Of a DNA stretch of 64,000 nucleotides, positions 10,378-21,265 are shown one piece after another. Position 1 is the stretch's first letter; every line of letters starts with the position of its first letter. The DNA comes from Lithobates sylvaticus (Eukaryota; Chordata; Amphibia; Anura; Ranidae): NCBI GenBank assembly GCA_028564925.1, contig CM053032.1, forward strand, positions 118,263,490 through 118,327,489, in the 5' to 3' direction. The notes beneath the pieces were generated by a model. It had not been told where the DNA came from, did no database searches, and was given only the letters and a program-made list of their open reading frames with translations. The translations under genes and the position numbers were made by a program.

Positions 10378-11313
10378 CAGTAGAGTGTAGAATCAATGGC
10401 CTATAATTATACACTACTCAGCGCTGAATGCGTGTCCACAGTTAGAAACATACATCAGATGAAATAAGGTCAGATATAAATATAAATATTAAATACTTAT
10501 AAATATCTTAAATTAATCTAAGCAGCTGTTTAAATGAAACAATTATATAAAGGTGATAGTATAAAATCAAACGTTGGTAATAGTGAGATAAAATACTAAA
10601 AACAGCGCTAAAACAGTGAGATAATTAAATCTTTCTGTGCAAAGTCCATGAATCTGTGTCATAAACAGTATTGTACTAGTAGATAGTCCTTGAGTGTTTC
10701 TGAGAAAGTAGTGCACAGTTCAATCGGTAGTGACTTTCCTTGTGATATATAGTGTATACAGTTGTATATCCAAGCACCGTTACAGACAGCTTCACCACGT
10801 GAGGCACTCTCCCCTCAGGGGGTTAAACTCACCGGAATGACAATTTAAACAGGCCTTAAGATATGGGGTATCACTATGGCTACCACTGCCCAGGACGCGT
10901 CACACATCCACCGTTATAAAGGGTCTGGTCTCTTCCTCAGATTTTAGGTATCAGCAACAAGGAATCAGGGGTTCAAAGGGGAATCAACTCGCAATGATGG
11001 TCATAAAAAAACGGAGAGAATGGCATCCATAGCGTAATCCCGTTTTTATTTCACAACATTAAAAACAAATGAACCCTACAACTTCCCCTTTAAGAAAATA
11101 ACGTACAATAAGCATTCTTTAAAACAGCATGTAAAGTAATCACTTGCGTGTGGGGAATGGGTAGGTGGCAATCCTCCACTTGGCCACAGCAGCAGTAACG
11201 TTCCTCCTGGATCAGCGTGTGTGTGTCTCTGCTGACACTTCGCGTCACTTCCGGGTGGGTGGTTAGCGCTGGTGGAACGCAAACGACACTTCCGGTCAAA
11301 CGTCGTGTAGGCC

Positions 11314-11358
11314 ACGCCCTGACGCGTTTCGTCACTTCCTGACTTCAACAGAGGACGC
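11314..11358 (-). ncRNA. Hammerhead-like motif, left arm of the central palindrome
   Basis: Mirror of the plus-strand motif at 11355-11399. Only the outermost stem I bases differ, because of the 4-bp palindrome spacer. The two motifs overlap by four bases and point away from each other. Confidence 0.5.
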
Positions 11359-11399
11359 CCTCTGTTGAAGTCAGGAAGTGACGAAACGCGTCAGGGCGT
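11355..11399 (+). ncRNA. Hammerhead-like ribozyme with 7-bp stem I
   Basis: Stem I is ACGCCCU (11355-11361) with AGGGCGU (11393-11399), seven Watson-Crick pairs. The core box is CTGTTGA (11362-11368; consensus CUGANGA with one change), followed by one extra A. Stem II is GTCA (11370-11373) with TGAC (11379-11382) around a GGAAG loop. GAAA is at 11383-11386, the palindromic CGCG at 11387-11390 and the cleavage-site TC at 11391-11392. This order and geometry is that of a minimal type I hammerhead, as known from Penelope-like elements, where the tiny palindromic stem III favours dimers. The core change and extra A may reduce or abolish activity. Confidence 0.55.
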
Positions 11400-12192
11400 G
11401 GCCTACACGACGTTTGACCGGAAGTGTCGTTTGCGTTCCACCAGCGCTAACCACCCACCCGGAAGTGACGCGAAGTGTCAGCAGAGACACACACACGCTG
11501 ATCCAGGAGGAACGTTACTGCTGCTGTGGCCAAGTGGAGGATTGCCACCTACCCATTCCCCACACGCAAGTGATTACTTTACATGCTGTTTTAAAGAATG
11601 CTTATTGTACGTTATTTTCTTAAAGGGGAAGTTGTAGGGTTCATTTGTTTTTAATGTTGTGAAATAAAAACGGGATTACGCTATGGATGCCATTCTCTCC
11701 GTTTTTTTATGACCATCATTGCGAGTTGATTCCCCTTTGAACCCCTGATTCCTTGTTGCTGATACCTAAAATCTGAGGAAGAGACCAGACCCTTTATAAC
11801 GGTGGATGTGTGACGCGTCCTGGGCAGTGGTAGCCATAGTGATACCCCATATCTTAAGGCCTGTTTAAATTGTCATTCCGGTGAGTTTAACCCCCTGAGG
11901 GGAGAGTGCCTCACGTGGTGAAGCTGTCTGTAACGGTGCTTGGATATACAACTGTATACACTATATATCACAAGGAAAGTCACTACCGATTGAACTGTGC
12001 ACTACTTTCTCAGAAACACTCAAGGACTATCTACTAGTACAATACTGTTTATGACACAGATTCATGGACTTTGCACAGAAAGATTTAATTATCTCACTGT
12101 TTTAGCGCTGTTTTTAGTATTTTATCTCACTATTACCAACGTTTGATTTTATACTATCACCTTTATATATATATATATATATATATATATCA

Positions 12193-13778
12193 CAGTATCT
12201 CACAAAAGTGAGTACACCCTCACATTTTTGTAAATATTTTATTATTTCTTTTCATGTGACAACACTGAAGAAATTACACTTTGCTACAATGTAGTAGTAG
12301 TGAGTGTACAGCTTGTATAACAGTGTAAATTTGCTGTCCCCTTAAAGTAACTCAACACACAGCCATTAATGTCTAAACTGCTGGCAACAAAAGTTAATAC
12401 ACCCCTAAGTGAAAATGTCCAAATTGGGCCCAATTAGCCATTTTCCCTCCCCAATGTCATGTGACTCGTTAGTGTTACAAGGTCTCAGGTGTAAATGGGG
12501 AGCAAGTGTGTTAAATTTGGTGTTATCGCTCTCACTCTCTCATACTGGCCACTGGAAGTTCAACATGGCACCTCATGACAAAGAACTCTCTAAAGGATCT
12601 GAAAAAAATAATTGTTCCTCTACATAAAGATGGTCTAGGCTTTAAGAAGTTTGCCAAGACCCTGAAACTGAGCTGTACCTTGGTGGCCAAGACCACACAG
12701 CGGTTTAACAGGTTCCACTCAGAACAGGCCTCGCCATGGTCGACCATAGAAATTGAGTGCACGTGCTCAGCATCATATCCAGAGGTTGTCTTTGGGAAAT
12801 AGACTTATGAGTGCTGCCAGCATTGCTGCAGAGGTTCAAGGCTTGGGGGGGGTCAGCCTGTCAGTGCTCAGACCATATGCCGCACACTGCATCAAATTGG
12901 TCTGCATTGCTGTCGTCCCAGAAGGAAGCCTCTTCTAAAGATGATGCACAAGAAAGCCTGAAAACAGCTTGCTGAAGACAAGCAGACTAACGACATGGAT
13001 TACTGGAACCATGTCCTGTGGTCTGATGAGACCAAGATAAACTTATTTGGTTCAGATGGTGTCAAGCATGTGTGGCGGCAACCAGGTGAGGAGTACAAAG
13101 ACAAGTGTGTCTGCCTACAGTCAAATATGGTGGTGGGAGTGTCAGGGTCTGGGGCTGCATGAGTGCTGCCAGCACTAGAGAGCTACAGTTCATTGAGGGA
13201 ACCATGAATGCCAACATGTACTATGACATTCTGAAGCAGAGCATGATCCCTCCCTTCGGAGACTGGACCTCAGGGCAGTATTCCAACATAAGGACCCCAA
13301 ACGCACCTCAAAGATTACTACTACCTTTCTAAAGAAGCTAAGGGTAAAGGTTATGGACTGGCCAAGCATGTCTCCAGACCTAAACCCTATCAAGCATCTG
13401 TGGGGCATCCTCAAACAGAAGGTGGAGGAGCACAAGGTCTCTAACATACACCAGCTCTGTGATGTCCTTGTGGAAGAGGACTCCAGTGGCAACCTGTGAA
13501 GCTCTGGTGAACTCCAGCCCAAGAGGCTTAAGGCAATAATGATGGCCACACAAAATATTGACACTTTGGGCCCAATTTGAACATTTCTACTTAGTTTATA
13601 CATTAATGGCTGCCTGTTGAGTTATTTTGAGGGGACAGCAAATTGACACTGTTATACAAGCTATACACTCACTATTTTACATTGTAGCAAAGTGTTATTT
13701 CTTCAGTGTGTCACATGAAAAGATATAATACATTTTTTACAAAAATATGAGGGGTATACTCACTTTTGTGAGATACTG
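12193..13778 (+). mobile_element. Tc1/mariner transposon, broken
   Basis: 1.59-kb element ending in CAGTATCTCACAAAAGTGAG on the left and its reverse complement on the right, with TA at the right junction (13779-13780). The terminal inverted repeats run about 210 bp and include a second conserved block (aacagtgt(a/c)aatttgctgtcccct) near their inner ends. It is a DD34E-type cut-and-paste transposon carrying a damaged transposase. Confidence 0.93.
12565..13545 (+). pseudogene. Tc1 transposase pseudogene
   Basis: Starts at ATG 12565 with MAPHDKELS and a helix-turn-helix domain (KDGLGFKKFAKTLKLSC, then KTTQRFNRF). The second DNA-binding part (SAASIAAEVQG) and the catalytic region follow: DYWNHVLWSDETKINLFGSD holds the second Asp. 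Then GGGSVRVWGCMSA, the ELQFIEGTMNANMYYDILKQ block, remnants of the third acidic motif, and SPDLNPI-type remains. The family's usual length is about 340 codons, which this span matches. The frame changes several times: in the first domain after about codon 60, again near 12840, and several times after about 13260. In-frame stops also occur at about 12958 and 13332. It cannot make a transposase. Confidence 0.9.
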
Positions 13779-13915
13779 TATATATACTCTGCATTCAGTG
13801 TAGACTATATATACAGTGCAGGCAGTCTAGTATATGTGTGTATATATATATATAATAGTGCAGTCATTGTAGAATATATACACAGTGCAGTCAGTGTACA
13901 GTATATAATATAGTG
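13779..13915. repeat. Minisatellite/microsatellite right of Tc1
   Basis: Tandem-like units such as gtagactatatatacagtgc and gcagtcagtgta, with a short TA run. These are the same units as at 10280-10335, on the other side of the palindrome and Tc1. Confidence 0.7.
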
Positions 13916-14749
13916 TATTGAAGTGGTTAAGGGGAACCTTATGACAGAATTAAGGAAAAAACTGCATGGGTATACCCCAAAATCCATACCAGACCCTTAT
14001 ACGAGCAAGCAGCCTGGCAGGCCAGGAAAGGGGGGACGAGCGAAGGGCCTGGTATGGATTTTTGGAGGGACCCCACGCTATTTAAAAAAAAAAAAAAAAA
14101 TGGGCCTTGTATGGACTGGAGGGGGGGTCCATACTGTTTTTTTTCTTGATTTTTATCTATATTGTTGGGAGCCGGCAATACATTACAGCCACAAGCAATT
14201 TTAACTGACATTTTTTCCTTTAGAAATGTAAGGAATATTACACTTTTATTGTTTCACATTAAGCATTATTAAAATCACTGCTCCCGTAAAAACGTCAATT
14301 TTTAAAACTTTTTTTTTGCATTGATACATGTTCCCTGGGCATATACGCCTTGAAAATTAGCACTTTTGATTTTTCATGCTCGTGTCCCATAGACTTTAAC
14401 GGTGTTCGCGTGTTCAAAACATTTTTTGCCTGTTTGCATGTTCTGCTGTGAACCTAACAGGGGGGTGTTCAGCTCATCCCTACCGGCAGGCAGGACTAAC
14501 GGGCAATAAAACTAGGTTAAAGAGGGAAACCCTGAAAAACAAAACCTGCTGTAATAATGCTAATGACAGACTACATATATGTGTTTTTTATATTGCCCAT
14601 AGTTCCACATGAAGGGGTATATTTATAAAAAAAATTTACATAGCAATTCACCCAGTAAAAGTGTATGTGCATTAACTCATAAAAAAAAAAAAAAATAAGA
14701 AAATGAATGTTATTAGGCTATTTAAGAGAAAAGAGAAGATATTGGAATT

Positions 14750-15135
14750 GAGTGGTGTACTAGCCTGCCAGCATCCTAAATTGCATTATAGAGAGAGCAT
14801 GGAATTGGGGAGACGCCCCCTTGGACTTTAAAAGGCAGAAGCAAGTAATGGAAAGTAGAGACGTATAAAAAGGCACAAGGGTGCCAACTTTATTAATATA
14901 CAAAAATTGAAAAATTATAAAATAAACACAGTTCACTTGTAAAGTATGAGCAATACACCAATGAATCAATGTCAATGGAATATACAAATATATACAACCC
15001 AAAGCTAGTAATCCAAAATACTGTTCAAATTAAATTGAGTTCAGCTTGAGATTTGTAGCATACATCCCGACATGTTTTAGAAAATCGCATTGGAATATAT
15101 TTTTCCTTCATCAGGGGAGGTTTACAGTTGGGTAT
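14750..15135 (-). mobile_element. Non-autonomous element with hammerhead-like motif
   Basis: AT-rich unit read on the minus strand. A hammerhead-like motif sits near its 5' side (15065-15118). Downstream, near 14920-14880, lie AATTTTTGTATATTAATAAAG-like signals, and the sequence ends near a GC-rich agacgcccccttgg block. The layout resembles the single arms of the inverted pairs elsewhere in the window. No coding capacity. Confidence 0.4.
15065..15118 (-). ncRNA. Hammerhead-like motif, consensus CUGAUGA box
   Basis: On the minus strand stem I is TCCC with GGGA. The core box is an exact CTGATGA (15108-15114). A long AT-rich stem II follows: AGGAAA pairs with TTTTCT, with one G-U. Then AAAA stands in place of GAAA (15075-15078 on plus), the palindrome CATG, and TC at the cleavage position. 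One conserved G is changed. Confidence 0.45.
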
Positions 15136-16841
15136 ATTATTTTCTTGTCTGTAACACAAATATATACGTGTATAGCAATGTTGGCATGTTAATATGGAAA
15201 AAACATCAAGATATCTATATCTATCTAGACCTATAGCTTTTTATACCATGTTATAGAGTAGCGAGGTAAAAAGTACTTACATATTTTTGACTCATTGAGG
15301 GTTAAAGGGATAAAAACAGAGAGAGAAGGTACATGCTGGCTGCATGAGTCCACACACACATGACATAGAAGGTTGTTCGTGTGTCCATAGGCCGATTGCT
15401 GGGACGCATTCACAAGAGGCGCCTGACTTTTCCAACAGCGATCAGAGTTTAACACTGTGGGGACAGTTAGGTCAAACCTCCTCCTGTGTGGGAATAATAA
15501 AAAGAGAAAAAAAGGTTGTAGCAAGCATATGGGCAAAAAAACATGTCCATATGGTGCCTGATGTAGCGATAGTAATTACCTCAAGATTAGAGCTGAGTAC
15601 ATTGCTGACATCAGAGCGGTGGCCAGTGAACTGACACAAGCCAGCCGAGTGTCAGCATTTGTATACCTGGTCTTACTGGTATAGACCAATCAGATAGTCC
15701 ATTCCGCCTGATCAGCTGCATAGAATGCAGCTTATTGCGGAGGTCAGAGCATCTCTCTGACGGGGCGTCTCCGCGTCACCGGTGGGGGATCACTCGCTGC
15801 TAATCAAGGAAACAATGGTAGAGACGTAGGCAGGCTCCTCCTGACGCAGTAGGACTAGGGTGGAGACAAAAGCCAGTTTTGCCATCGGCCCACCCTGCAT
15901 CAGTGGAGCTTACCCGCTGGGTGTCTGCGTACAGGCAGAGCGGCATGGAAACAAAGCTGAGAGACACCTAGTGAAAAAAAGAATAGTAGCAGCCAGCATG
16001 TTTACATAAAAAAAAGGAAACAAAAAGAAATTAACAAAGATATATACTGTACAGTGATATTACATATAACATACTGCTAGGCATCAGATGTTAGACACAG
16101 GGAGAACCCATGGTGGCAGATATTAAATTACTAACAAGCATTGTCATGATCTTTAAAGGGGAAAATTATAAATGAGAGTAAAGATAGAAAGTTGTATACA
16201 TTGTAATAACAGTGTATTCATATAGCCAGGAAAGAGGATATAACGACATTCCTGGGTCCTTTTATTTATCACTGTATATCTAGTTATACTTGCAAAGCAA
16301 TACCTAGGCAGAGAAGACATAACCATGCTGGAACATAACAAGAACTAATGGTGCAAAAAAAGAGAGAGAAGAAGAACAAAAGGAAAAATGATTAGGCTAT
16401 TTACTGTGCTGGGTGAATGTGTATTATTCATTTAAAATTGAAAATACTGCATTTGGCCACTAGCTGACATTGTGTATCATAGGCATTTTCTTTTTATATG
16501 TGTTTTGCCCCATTTGTACAGAATGCATGTACATACTATTTTACTGGGTAAGTTGCTATGATTTTTTTTTTTTTATAAATACATCCCTTGATCTTTAAGT
16601 AAAACACATATACACACTTGTGATGGAAGTAAAAGATCTTCTAAGTGACATTTATAGGAAAATGTAGTTTACTGTTGTAATTTCAGAATGAGAGATACTC
16701 TGAAGGATTGTTTATGAATCTTAAAAAAATATTCTAATGTTCAACTACTGCATCATGAACCTTTTTTTCTGAACGCCATACAGGTTGTAATGTTAGCAGA
16801 ATTAGTCATGCATTAATACATTTTGAACCTCTATGTACAAC
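15136..16841. other. Intronic/intergenic DNA without recognisable genes
   Basis: About 1.7 kb of mostly AT-rich sequence. A GC-richer part at 15640-15960 could be another old repeat. I see no open frame with family features. Confidence 0.4.
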
Positions 16842-16964
16842 AAAAAAGGGGTGCCACTTAACCAATCAATATGCAGTTTGATTTATTCAATTCACAATCG
16901 GGTAGGACAACAAGGGAATAAATTAAATTGCATATTGATTGGTTGTGCGGAATCCCCCTTTTTG
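16842..16964. repeat. Short hairpin element (MITE-like)
   Basis: The outer aaaaaaggggtgcc pairs with ggaatcccccttttt, and the inner aaccaatcaatatgcag pairs with tgcatattgattggtt. Together they make a hairpin of about 120 bp with arms near 50 bp, about 160 bp upstream of the first GUCY2C exon seen here. Confidence 0.6.
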
Positions 16965-17123
16965 TTACATAATGGACTTTATTGGTAAGTGAAACCAGTT
17001 TGGCGAATGCACCAATGCAAGAGGAACTACAATTATTACATGCGGTCCACCCTTTAATTGTTTTATTGTATGCTTGTTTTATTGCAGATAACAAGTAAGT
17101 GTTTTTTTTTTATTTCCTCTCAG

Positions 17124-17210
17124 GCTGTTTTGAATGATAAAATATCTTACCCTGATGGTACTTTTATGGACTGGGAATTCAAAATCTCTGTAATGTATGA
17201 TATAGCTAAG
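17124..17210 (+). CDS. GUCY2C: GUCY2C exon (kinase-homology domain, part 1)
   Basis: Coding exon of guanylyl cyclase C, the intestinal receptor for guanylin and uroguanylin (and bacterial heat-stable enterotoxin), which makes cGMP. It is an 87-bp, 29-codon exon in phase 0/0. It follows a long pyrimidine tract and CAG (AG at 17122-17123) and ends AAG with donor gtaaaa. It encodes [15 protein letters not shown] followed by VMYDIAK, nearly the same as I recall for the human protein, where this segment sits in the N-lobe/hinge part of the intracellular kinase-homology domain. The exon is too short to stand out as an open frame and was recognised by sequence. The preceding exon was not found upstream in this window. 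Confidence 0.93.
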
Positions 17211-18610
17211 GTAAAATCTTTGAGTTTGTGTGTTTGAGTGTGTATTTATATTTAATTTGACTCACAGTAACATAAAGGAGAAGTGTAGGATTCTAAAAAA
17301 AAAATATATACATACTCACCTCAATGCTACAGCATCAGTCTGATGCTGTAGCTGTCCCCCACTGGCTCTGGGACAGAGAATTGAGTGACCACATGATTGC
17401 TGGAAAAATCAGCACAAGGATGTGTCAGTAGGATGTGTCTCTTGTACTGATACCTCTTCTGTTAGGTGAAATCCTCTTCAATCAATAAAACTGTTGGAGC
17501 TGTCACAGGATCTCATCGAGAGTGCCTGGCTATGCTCATCCTTTCCATCCAGCTCCTTTATTTACAGAAGCCTATGCAACAGCTTCTATGAATAAAAAAC
17601 GACAAATGAATAGAGGACATGCAGATGAATGAAAGGTCCGATCCCTCTACAAAGGACTCATCACACTGACTGCAAATAATGTCTCTTGTGATGATTTTTG
17701 TATTTTTATTTTGGCTGTAATCAGGCATTAAAGTAAACCCCCTCCCTTTTTTTTTCTCCTCCCACCAACCTTGTCTCTCCTCCTCCTGTCTATTCCACTT
17801 CCCTCTCTTTTCCAACTTCATCCCACCCTCAAATATTCATTTTTTCCCATATACATCCTTCCACAGCATGCCCTTGTTGCTCTTACATCCTTTCACACTT
17901 TGTGAACTGTCACAAAATGTATTTCATTCTTACCGTTCTTAACATTACCTTTGGAACCAAAATATAAAACATTTCACCACTTTTGCCCTTAGCAATGTTA
18001 CTACCATATAAACCAGATCACCTTCACCATTCTTACCCTTAAAACAATAGATTTTACCACCATTAATATGATATCTTATACTCATTTTCACAACCATAGG
18101 TCATTTATTATTATTTTTACATATATGCATTTAATGTCTTTTTATATTTATGTAAATTTATGGAAAGTGTATTGAGATGGAATTCATTTTGTCAAGTGTT
18201 TTACAATGCATGTTCAAAACTAAATAAACAGATAAAAATACCCTCTAATTTTAGGAAAAGTTTTTCTTCATGGTTTGCACCATGAAGTGCTTGAGAGCAC
18301 CTTAAAGTTTAACTAAAGGCAATGTTTTTTTTGTTTTGGATAGAGTGGAGAAGGTTTAGAACATATGTCAGGTTTTACTGCTGTGTGCATCCCCGTTAGG
18401 GAGATTCACCCTCTCTATTTGTCCTGTTTACCATTGTCATTGAAAGTGAAAGTAAAAGAAAATGTTGGGTTGTCCCCAGAAAAGTAATAGAGGGGACATT
18501 TTCAAATGGGGACACTAGTTCTGGTGACATGGGGGTCCCCAAGAGATTCCCTTAATTTGCTGGGATTTCCTCCTGTTTAGCTATGGGACAGGAAGTGAAG
18601 GTACATTTCT
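17211..18610. other. GUCY2C intron, unassigned part
   Basis: Mostly AT-rich intron. The stretch at about 18303-18600 (ttaaagtttaactaaaggca start, gggacattttcaaatgggga block, ending near gggacaggaagtgaagg) looks like a frog interspersed repeat. The superfamily is unknown to me. Bases 17275-17540 may be another repeat. Confidence 0.35.
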
Positions 18611-18677
18611 AAAAAAGATAGATGTCAAGTCTATATTCACATAAAGGTACAAAGAATCATAAAGTATGTCACAAATA

Positions 18678-18717
18678 CTGGTTGACGCGTTTCACCAACG
18701 GCTTCTTCCGAACCAAG
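18678..18717 (-). ncRNA. Hammerhead-like motif (left arm)
   Basis: On the minus strand stem I GGTT pairs with AACC and can extend by two more pairs. The core box is CGGAAGA (one change from CUGANGA), with an extra A. Stem II is GCC with GGT around GTT. GAAA (through TTTC 18690-18693), CGCG and TC follow. Confidence 0.45.
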
Positions 18718-19110
18718 TAACGACAGTCATGACACCTTGAAAAAGTCTACATCTAAAAAGCCAACATTAAAGGTGGCTTGATCACCTGGAGGCGGTGTTT
18801 TACCCCAAGATAGAGATGGGATAATGAAAATGTACAATATGTACGTGCTTAGAGGACTTGAAACAAACAAGGATACGGAAAATGCCTAGCAGACCAAGAT
18901 AGCTAGATACAGTATCATAATACGTTCCTATACGGTAACAGGCAATTCGCCAAAAGCAAGGATTGCCAGAACCAGTCTTCCCAATGGTATCGTTCCTGGA
19001 ACACTCCACCAGGGGGCAAAATGTATCCCTCAGCTCCAGATGATCAAGCCACCTTTAATGTTGACTTTTTAGATGTAGACTTTTTCAAGGTGTCATGACT
19101 GTCGTTACTT

Positions 19111-19142
19111 GGTTCTGAAGAAGCCGTTGAAACACGTCAACC
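19111..19142 (+). ncRNA. Hammerhead-like motif (right arm)
   Basis: Stem I GGTT (19111-19114) pairs with AACC (19139-19142). CTGAAGA (19115-19121) fits the CUGANGA consensus exactly. GAAA (19129-19132), CACG and TC follow. Stem II has lost bases compared with the left arm, so this copy is probably inactive. Confidence 0.45.
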
Positions 19143-19223
19143 AGTATCAACCAGTATTTGTGACATACTTTATGATTCTTTGTACCTTTATGTGAATATA
19201 GATTTGACATCTATCTTTTTTAA

Positions 19224-20373
19224 ATTTATGTATTATATTTTGTATCAATAAAAATATCTAGAAATTTATAAATATTTACTTCACATTTTGTTCAGGTACT
19301 GGGATAGTCCGTCTGGTTGGTGTTCCTTCCTTTTTTATTTGGTGTTTCTGTGTTTTTGATTTCAGTGCCAACTAACAAGTGGTTAAATCTCTATTTAGAA
19401 AGAAGTTAAAATGTTCCCTATAGCCCAAATGAAGCTTAATAAAAGGTACAATATATATCTAGCATAAGTTATCCTGAATCTTTATAATAATTTAAAAATA
19501 AAAAAAATATTCAGATTCTTTCAAAAGCCTAATATGATGCCTTATGAAGATCAGGTAGATACGATTCTACAGATACAGGAAGTGTTAGGTGTCTTAGAAA
19601 AGCAAGATTCTGTGTTTAAACACCCAAACACATTTATACTTAACAAAGCTGTATGAGAACTGCAGCTTTTTGCAGCAACTGAGAACACCCCAGTGCATGC
19701 TGTGTCTGCTGTGGTGCACTGTACTACAGATATATTGGCTACTGTACCAGTGTGTTGAGGTGTCATTCTAAATGAAAAACATGTGTTATTGTGATGTGTG
19801 GTAAAAAAGTTGTTTTACTGCATGTTACCACAATGCATCAGTGTAAATGAGCTCTCAACCAAGGTAATTGCTGCCCCTCTGATGCTAGGAGCATCTGGAA
19901 AAATCTAGGCATGACCCAGCAGTCTTTGTCCTTTGGAACCAATAACAGAATACATGCAAGTTGGACCATGCTTAAAACCAGTTTAGAGACAGGCCTTTTA
20001 ATGTTTTATTTGCTAGAATATTGCCTGTGTAGTACTCAAAACCAGAGATAGTGGGTACTTGAGAACTAAATGCATGAGTAAGATGAAGGGAAATGGTCAG
20101 TTAGAAAATGTAAAGCTACGCTGTGTGTGCTCACTAATGGCAGAAGCATGGGCGAGTCTGACATTTTGGTGCATGTGTTAGAATAGTGTGAACTAATCTT
20201 GGCTTGATTTGAGCTGGTAATATTCCTGATTACGGTATGCTCTTTTTCTGAGAGACATTGTAAATTGAAATGCTGGTGACGAAGTATATGTCTCTGTAAT
20301 AGTAGCAATCTAAAAGTGGGTAAGAAAGATGGTGCTGTTGTCAGTGTAGAGTGTGATTGTGTGTAAGGAACCT
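19224..20373. other. GUCY2C intron, nothing recognised
   Basis: AT-rich intronic sequence without coding features or repeats that I can name. Confidence 0.4.
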
Positions 20374-21001
20374 TTAACTACTTCATCCCCGGAAGATTTA
20401 ACTGCTCAATGACCAGGCCATTTTTTGCTATACGGCGCTGCGTTGCTTTAACTGACGCTGTACCCAAACAAAATTGACATCCTTTTTTTCCCACAAATAG
20501 AGCTTTCATTTGGTGGTACTTTTGACACATTTTTGTGACCATTGACAATTATACAGCGATCAGTGCTATAAAAGTGCACTGATAACTTTATAAATGTCAC
20601 TGGCAGGGAAGGGGTTAACACTAGGGGGCGATCAAGGGGTTAACTGTGTTCTAACTGTAGGGGGGATGGGACTGTCTAGGAGGAGAGAGAGATCAGCGTA
20701 CATACATGGTATGAACACACGATCTGTCTCCTCCTCCCTGAGAGAACCGAGATCTGTGTGTTTACACTCACAGATCCCGGTTCTCGCTCTGTCACGAGCG
20801 ATCGCGGGTGCCCGGCAGTCATCGTGCCCGCAGGGCACTCGCATCGGCTCTGAGCACACGCTGCGGGTGTGCTTGTGTGCCTCCTGCCACGAGTGCGCCC
20901 CTAGTTGCCAAGCGGCAAAAACGGCGTATGGTAACGTAGTTTTGCCTAGCCGTGCCATTCTGCTGCAGTAAAACTGCGACGGCTAGTCGGCAAGCAGTTA
21001 A
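20374..21001 (-). mobile_element. TTAA-flanked MITE, about 0.63 kb
   Basis: Bounded by TTAA on both sides (20374-20377 and 20998-21001), with weak inverted ends (TTAACTACTTC against TTAACTGCTTGCC). It contains the family's hallmark near acaaatagagctttcatttgg and ggcgctgcgttgctttaac, and a GC-rich middle. TTAA targets are typical of piggyBac and Kolobok transposons. There is no transposase. Confidence 0.7.
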
Positions 21002-21265
21002 GTGAGTCTATGTACTCTCACCCACAGAGCCATGTATCAACAACCTGTCTTCTCAAAGATTGGTTAGTATATTCTCCAGTCAAGAGACATGGAATTTTTT
21101 TTTTTTAGGGGATGAAGTGTTCTGGTAAAATAATAAGTCACTGATGTACAGTAGGAGAAAAAACAGAACCTCATATGTTCCTCCCTGAGGGAGCACAATA
21201 CAATTGTCACGGAATGGATGGAATCCTAAAACCAACAGTGTAAGCAGTAAGTCAAGACTCTAATG

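Larger units (their letters stand above)
10541..12170. repeat. Near-perfect palindrome, arms of about 812 bp, 4-bp spacer
   Basis: Bases 10541-11354 are the reverse complement of 11359-12170, with only ACGC (11355-11358) between them. Over at least 273 bp the arms are identical: mirrored 90-codon frames at 11076-11348 and 11365-11637 have the same translation. Each arm reads outward from a hammerhead-like motif at the centre to an AATAAA-like sequence (gttgtgaaataaaaacggg, near 11660) and beyond. I read it as two copies of one non-autonomous element joined 5' end to 5' end. The identity of the arms means the fold is young or maintained by conversion. Confidence 0.9.
8660..14482 (-). mobile_element. 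Frog DNA transposon with imperfect termini, split by later repeats
   Basis: The left end (8660, tagtgatgggc with the gttcgagtc block) and the right part (13916-14482, ending gctcatcccta) look like the two ends of one common frog repeat, read on the minus strand. The right part includes GGGTATACCCC, the repeated CCATACCAGACCC-type blocks and a segment of the kind that ends TAGGGATGAGCTGAACACCC. Everything from about 8955 to 13915 appears to be inserted material or satellite expansion. Family assignment is from memory of amphibian repeats; the superfamily is uncertain. Confidence 0.45.
18611..19223. repeat. Head-to-head inverted pair, arms about 180-190 bp
   Basis: Bases 18611-18791 are the reverse complement, with a few changes, of 19034-19223; the spacer is about 240 bp. 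Each arm reads outward. A hammerhead-like motif lies about 75-110 bp from the inner end. An AATAAA-type signal (tatcaataaaaatatc) follows just past the right arm. The organisation is like the pairs at 10.5-12.2 and 44.1-46.4 kb. Confidence 0.8.

Noticed and set aside
11076-11637. Identical 90-aa frames on opposite strands
   Set aside because: They are the same non-coding sequence read from the two arms of the palindrome; no family features.
11774-11830. CTGAGGAAGAG..TGACGCGTCC stretch as another hammerhead
   Set aside because: The first box fits, but GAAA is lost, stem II is not convincing and no stem I closes it.
10226-12191. Possible CRISPR-like or replication-origin structure in the TA tracts and palindrome
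   Set aside because: No regular repeat-spacer pattern; TA runs and inverted repeats are explained by microsatellites and paired elements in a vertebrate intron.
1-17123. The next upstream GUCY2C exon
   Set aside because: I looked for the expected preceding kinase-homology text (KFYG, EYCERGSL-like) and did not see it; it probably lies outside the window.
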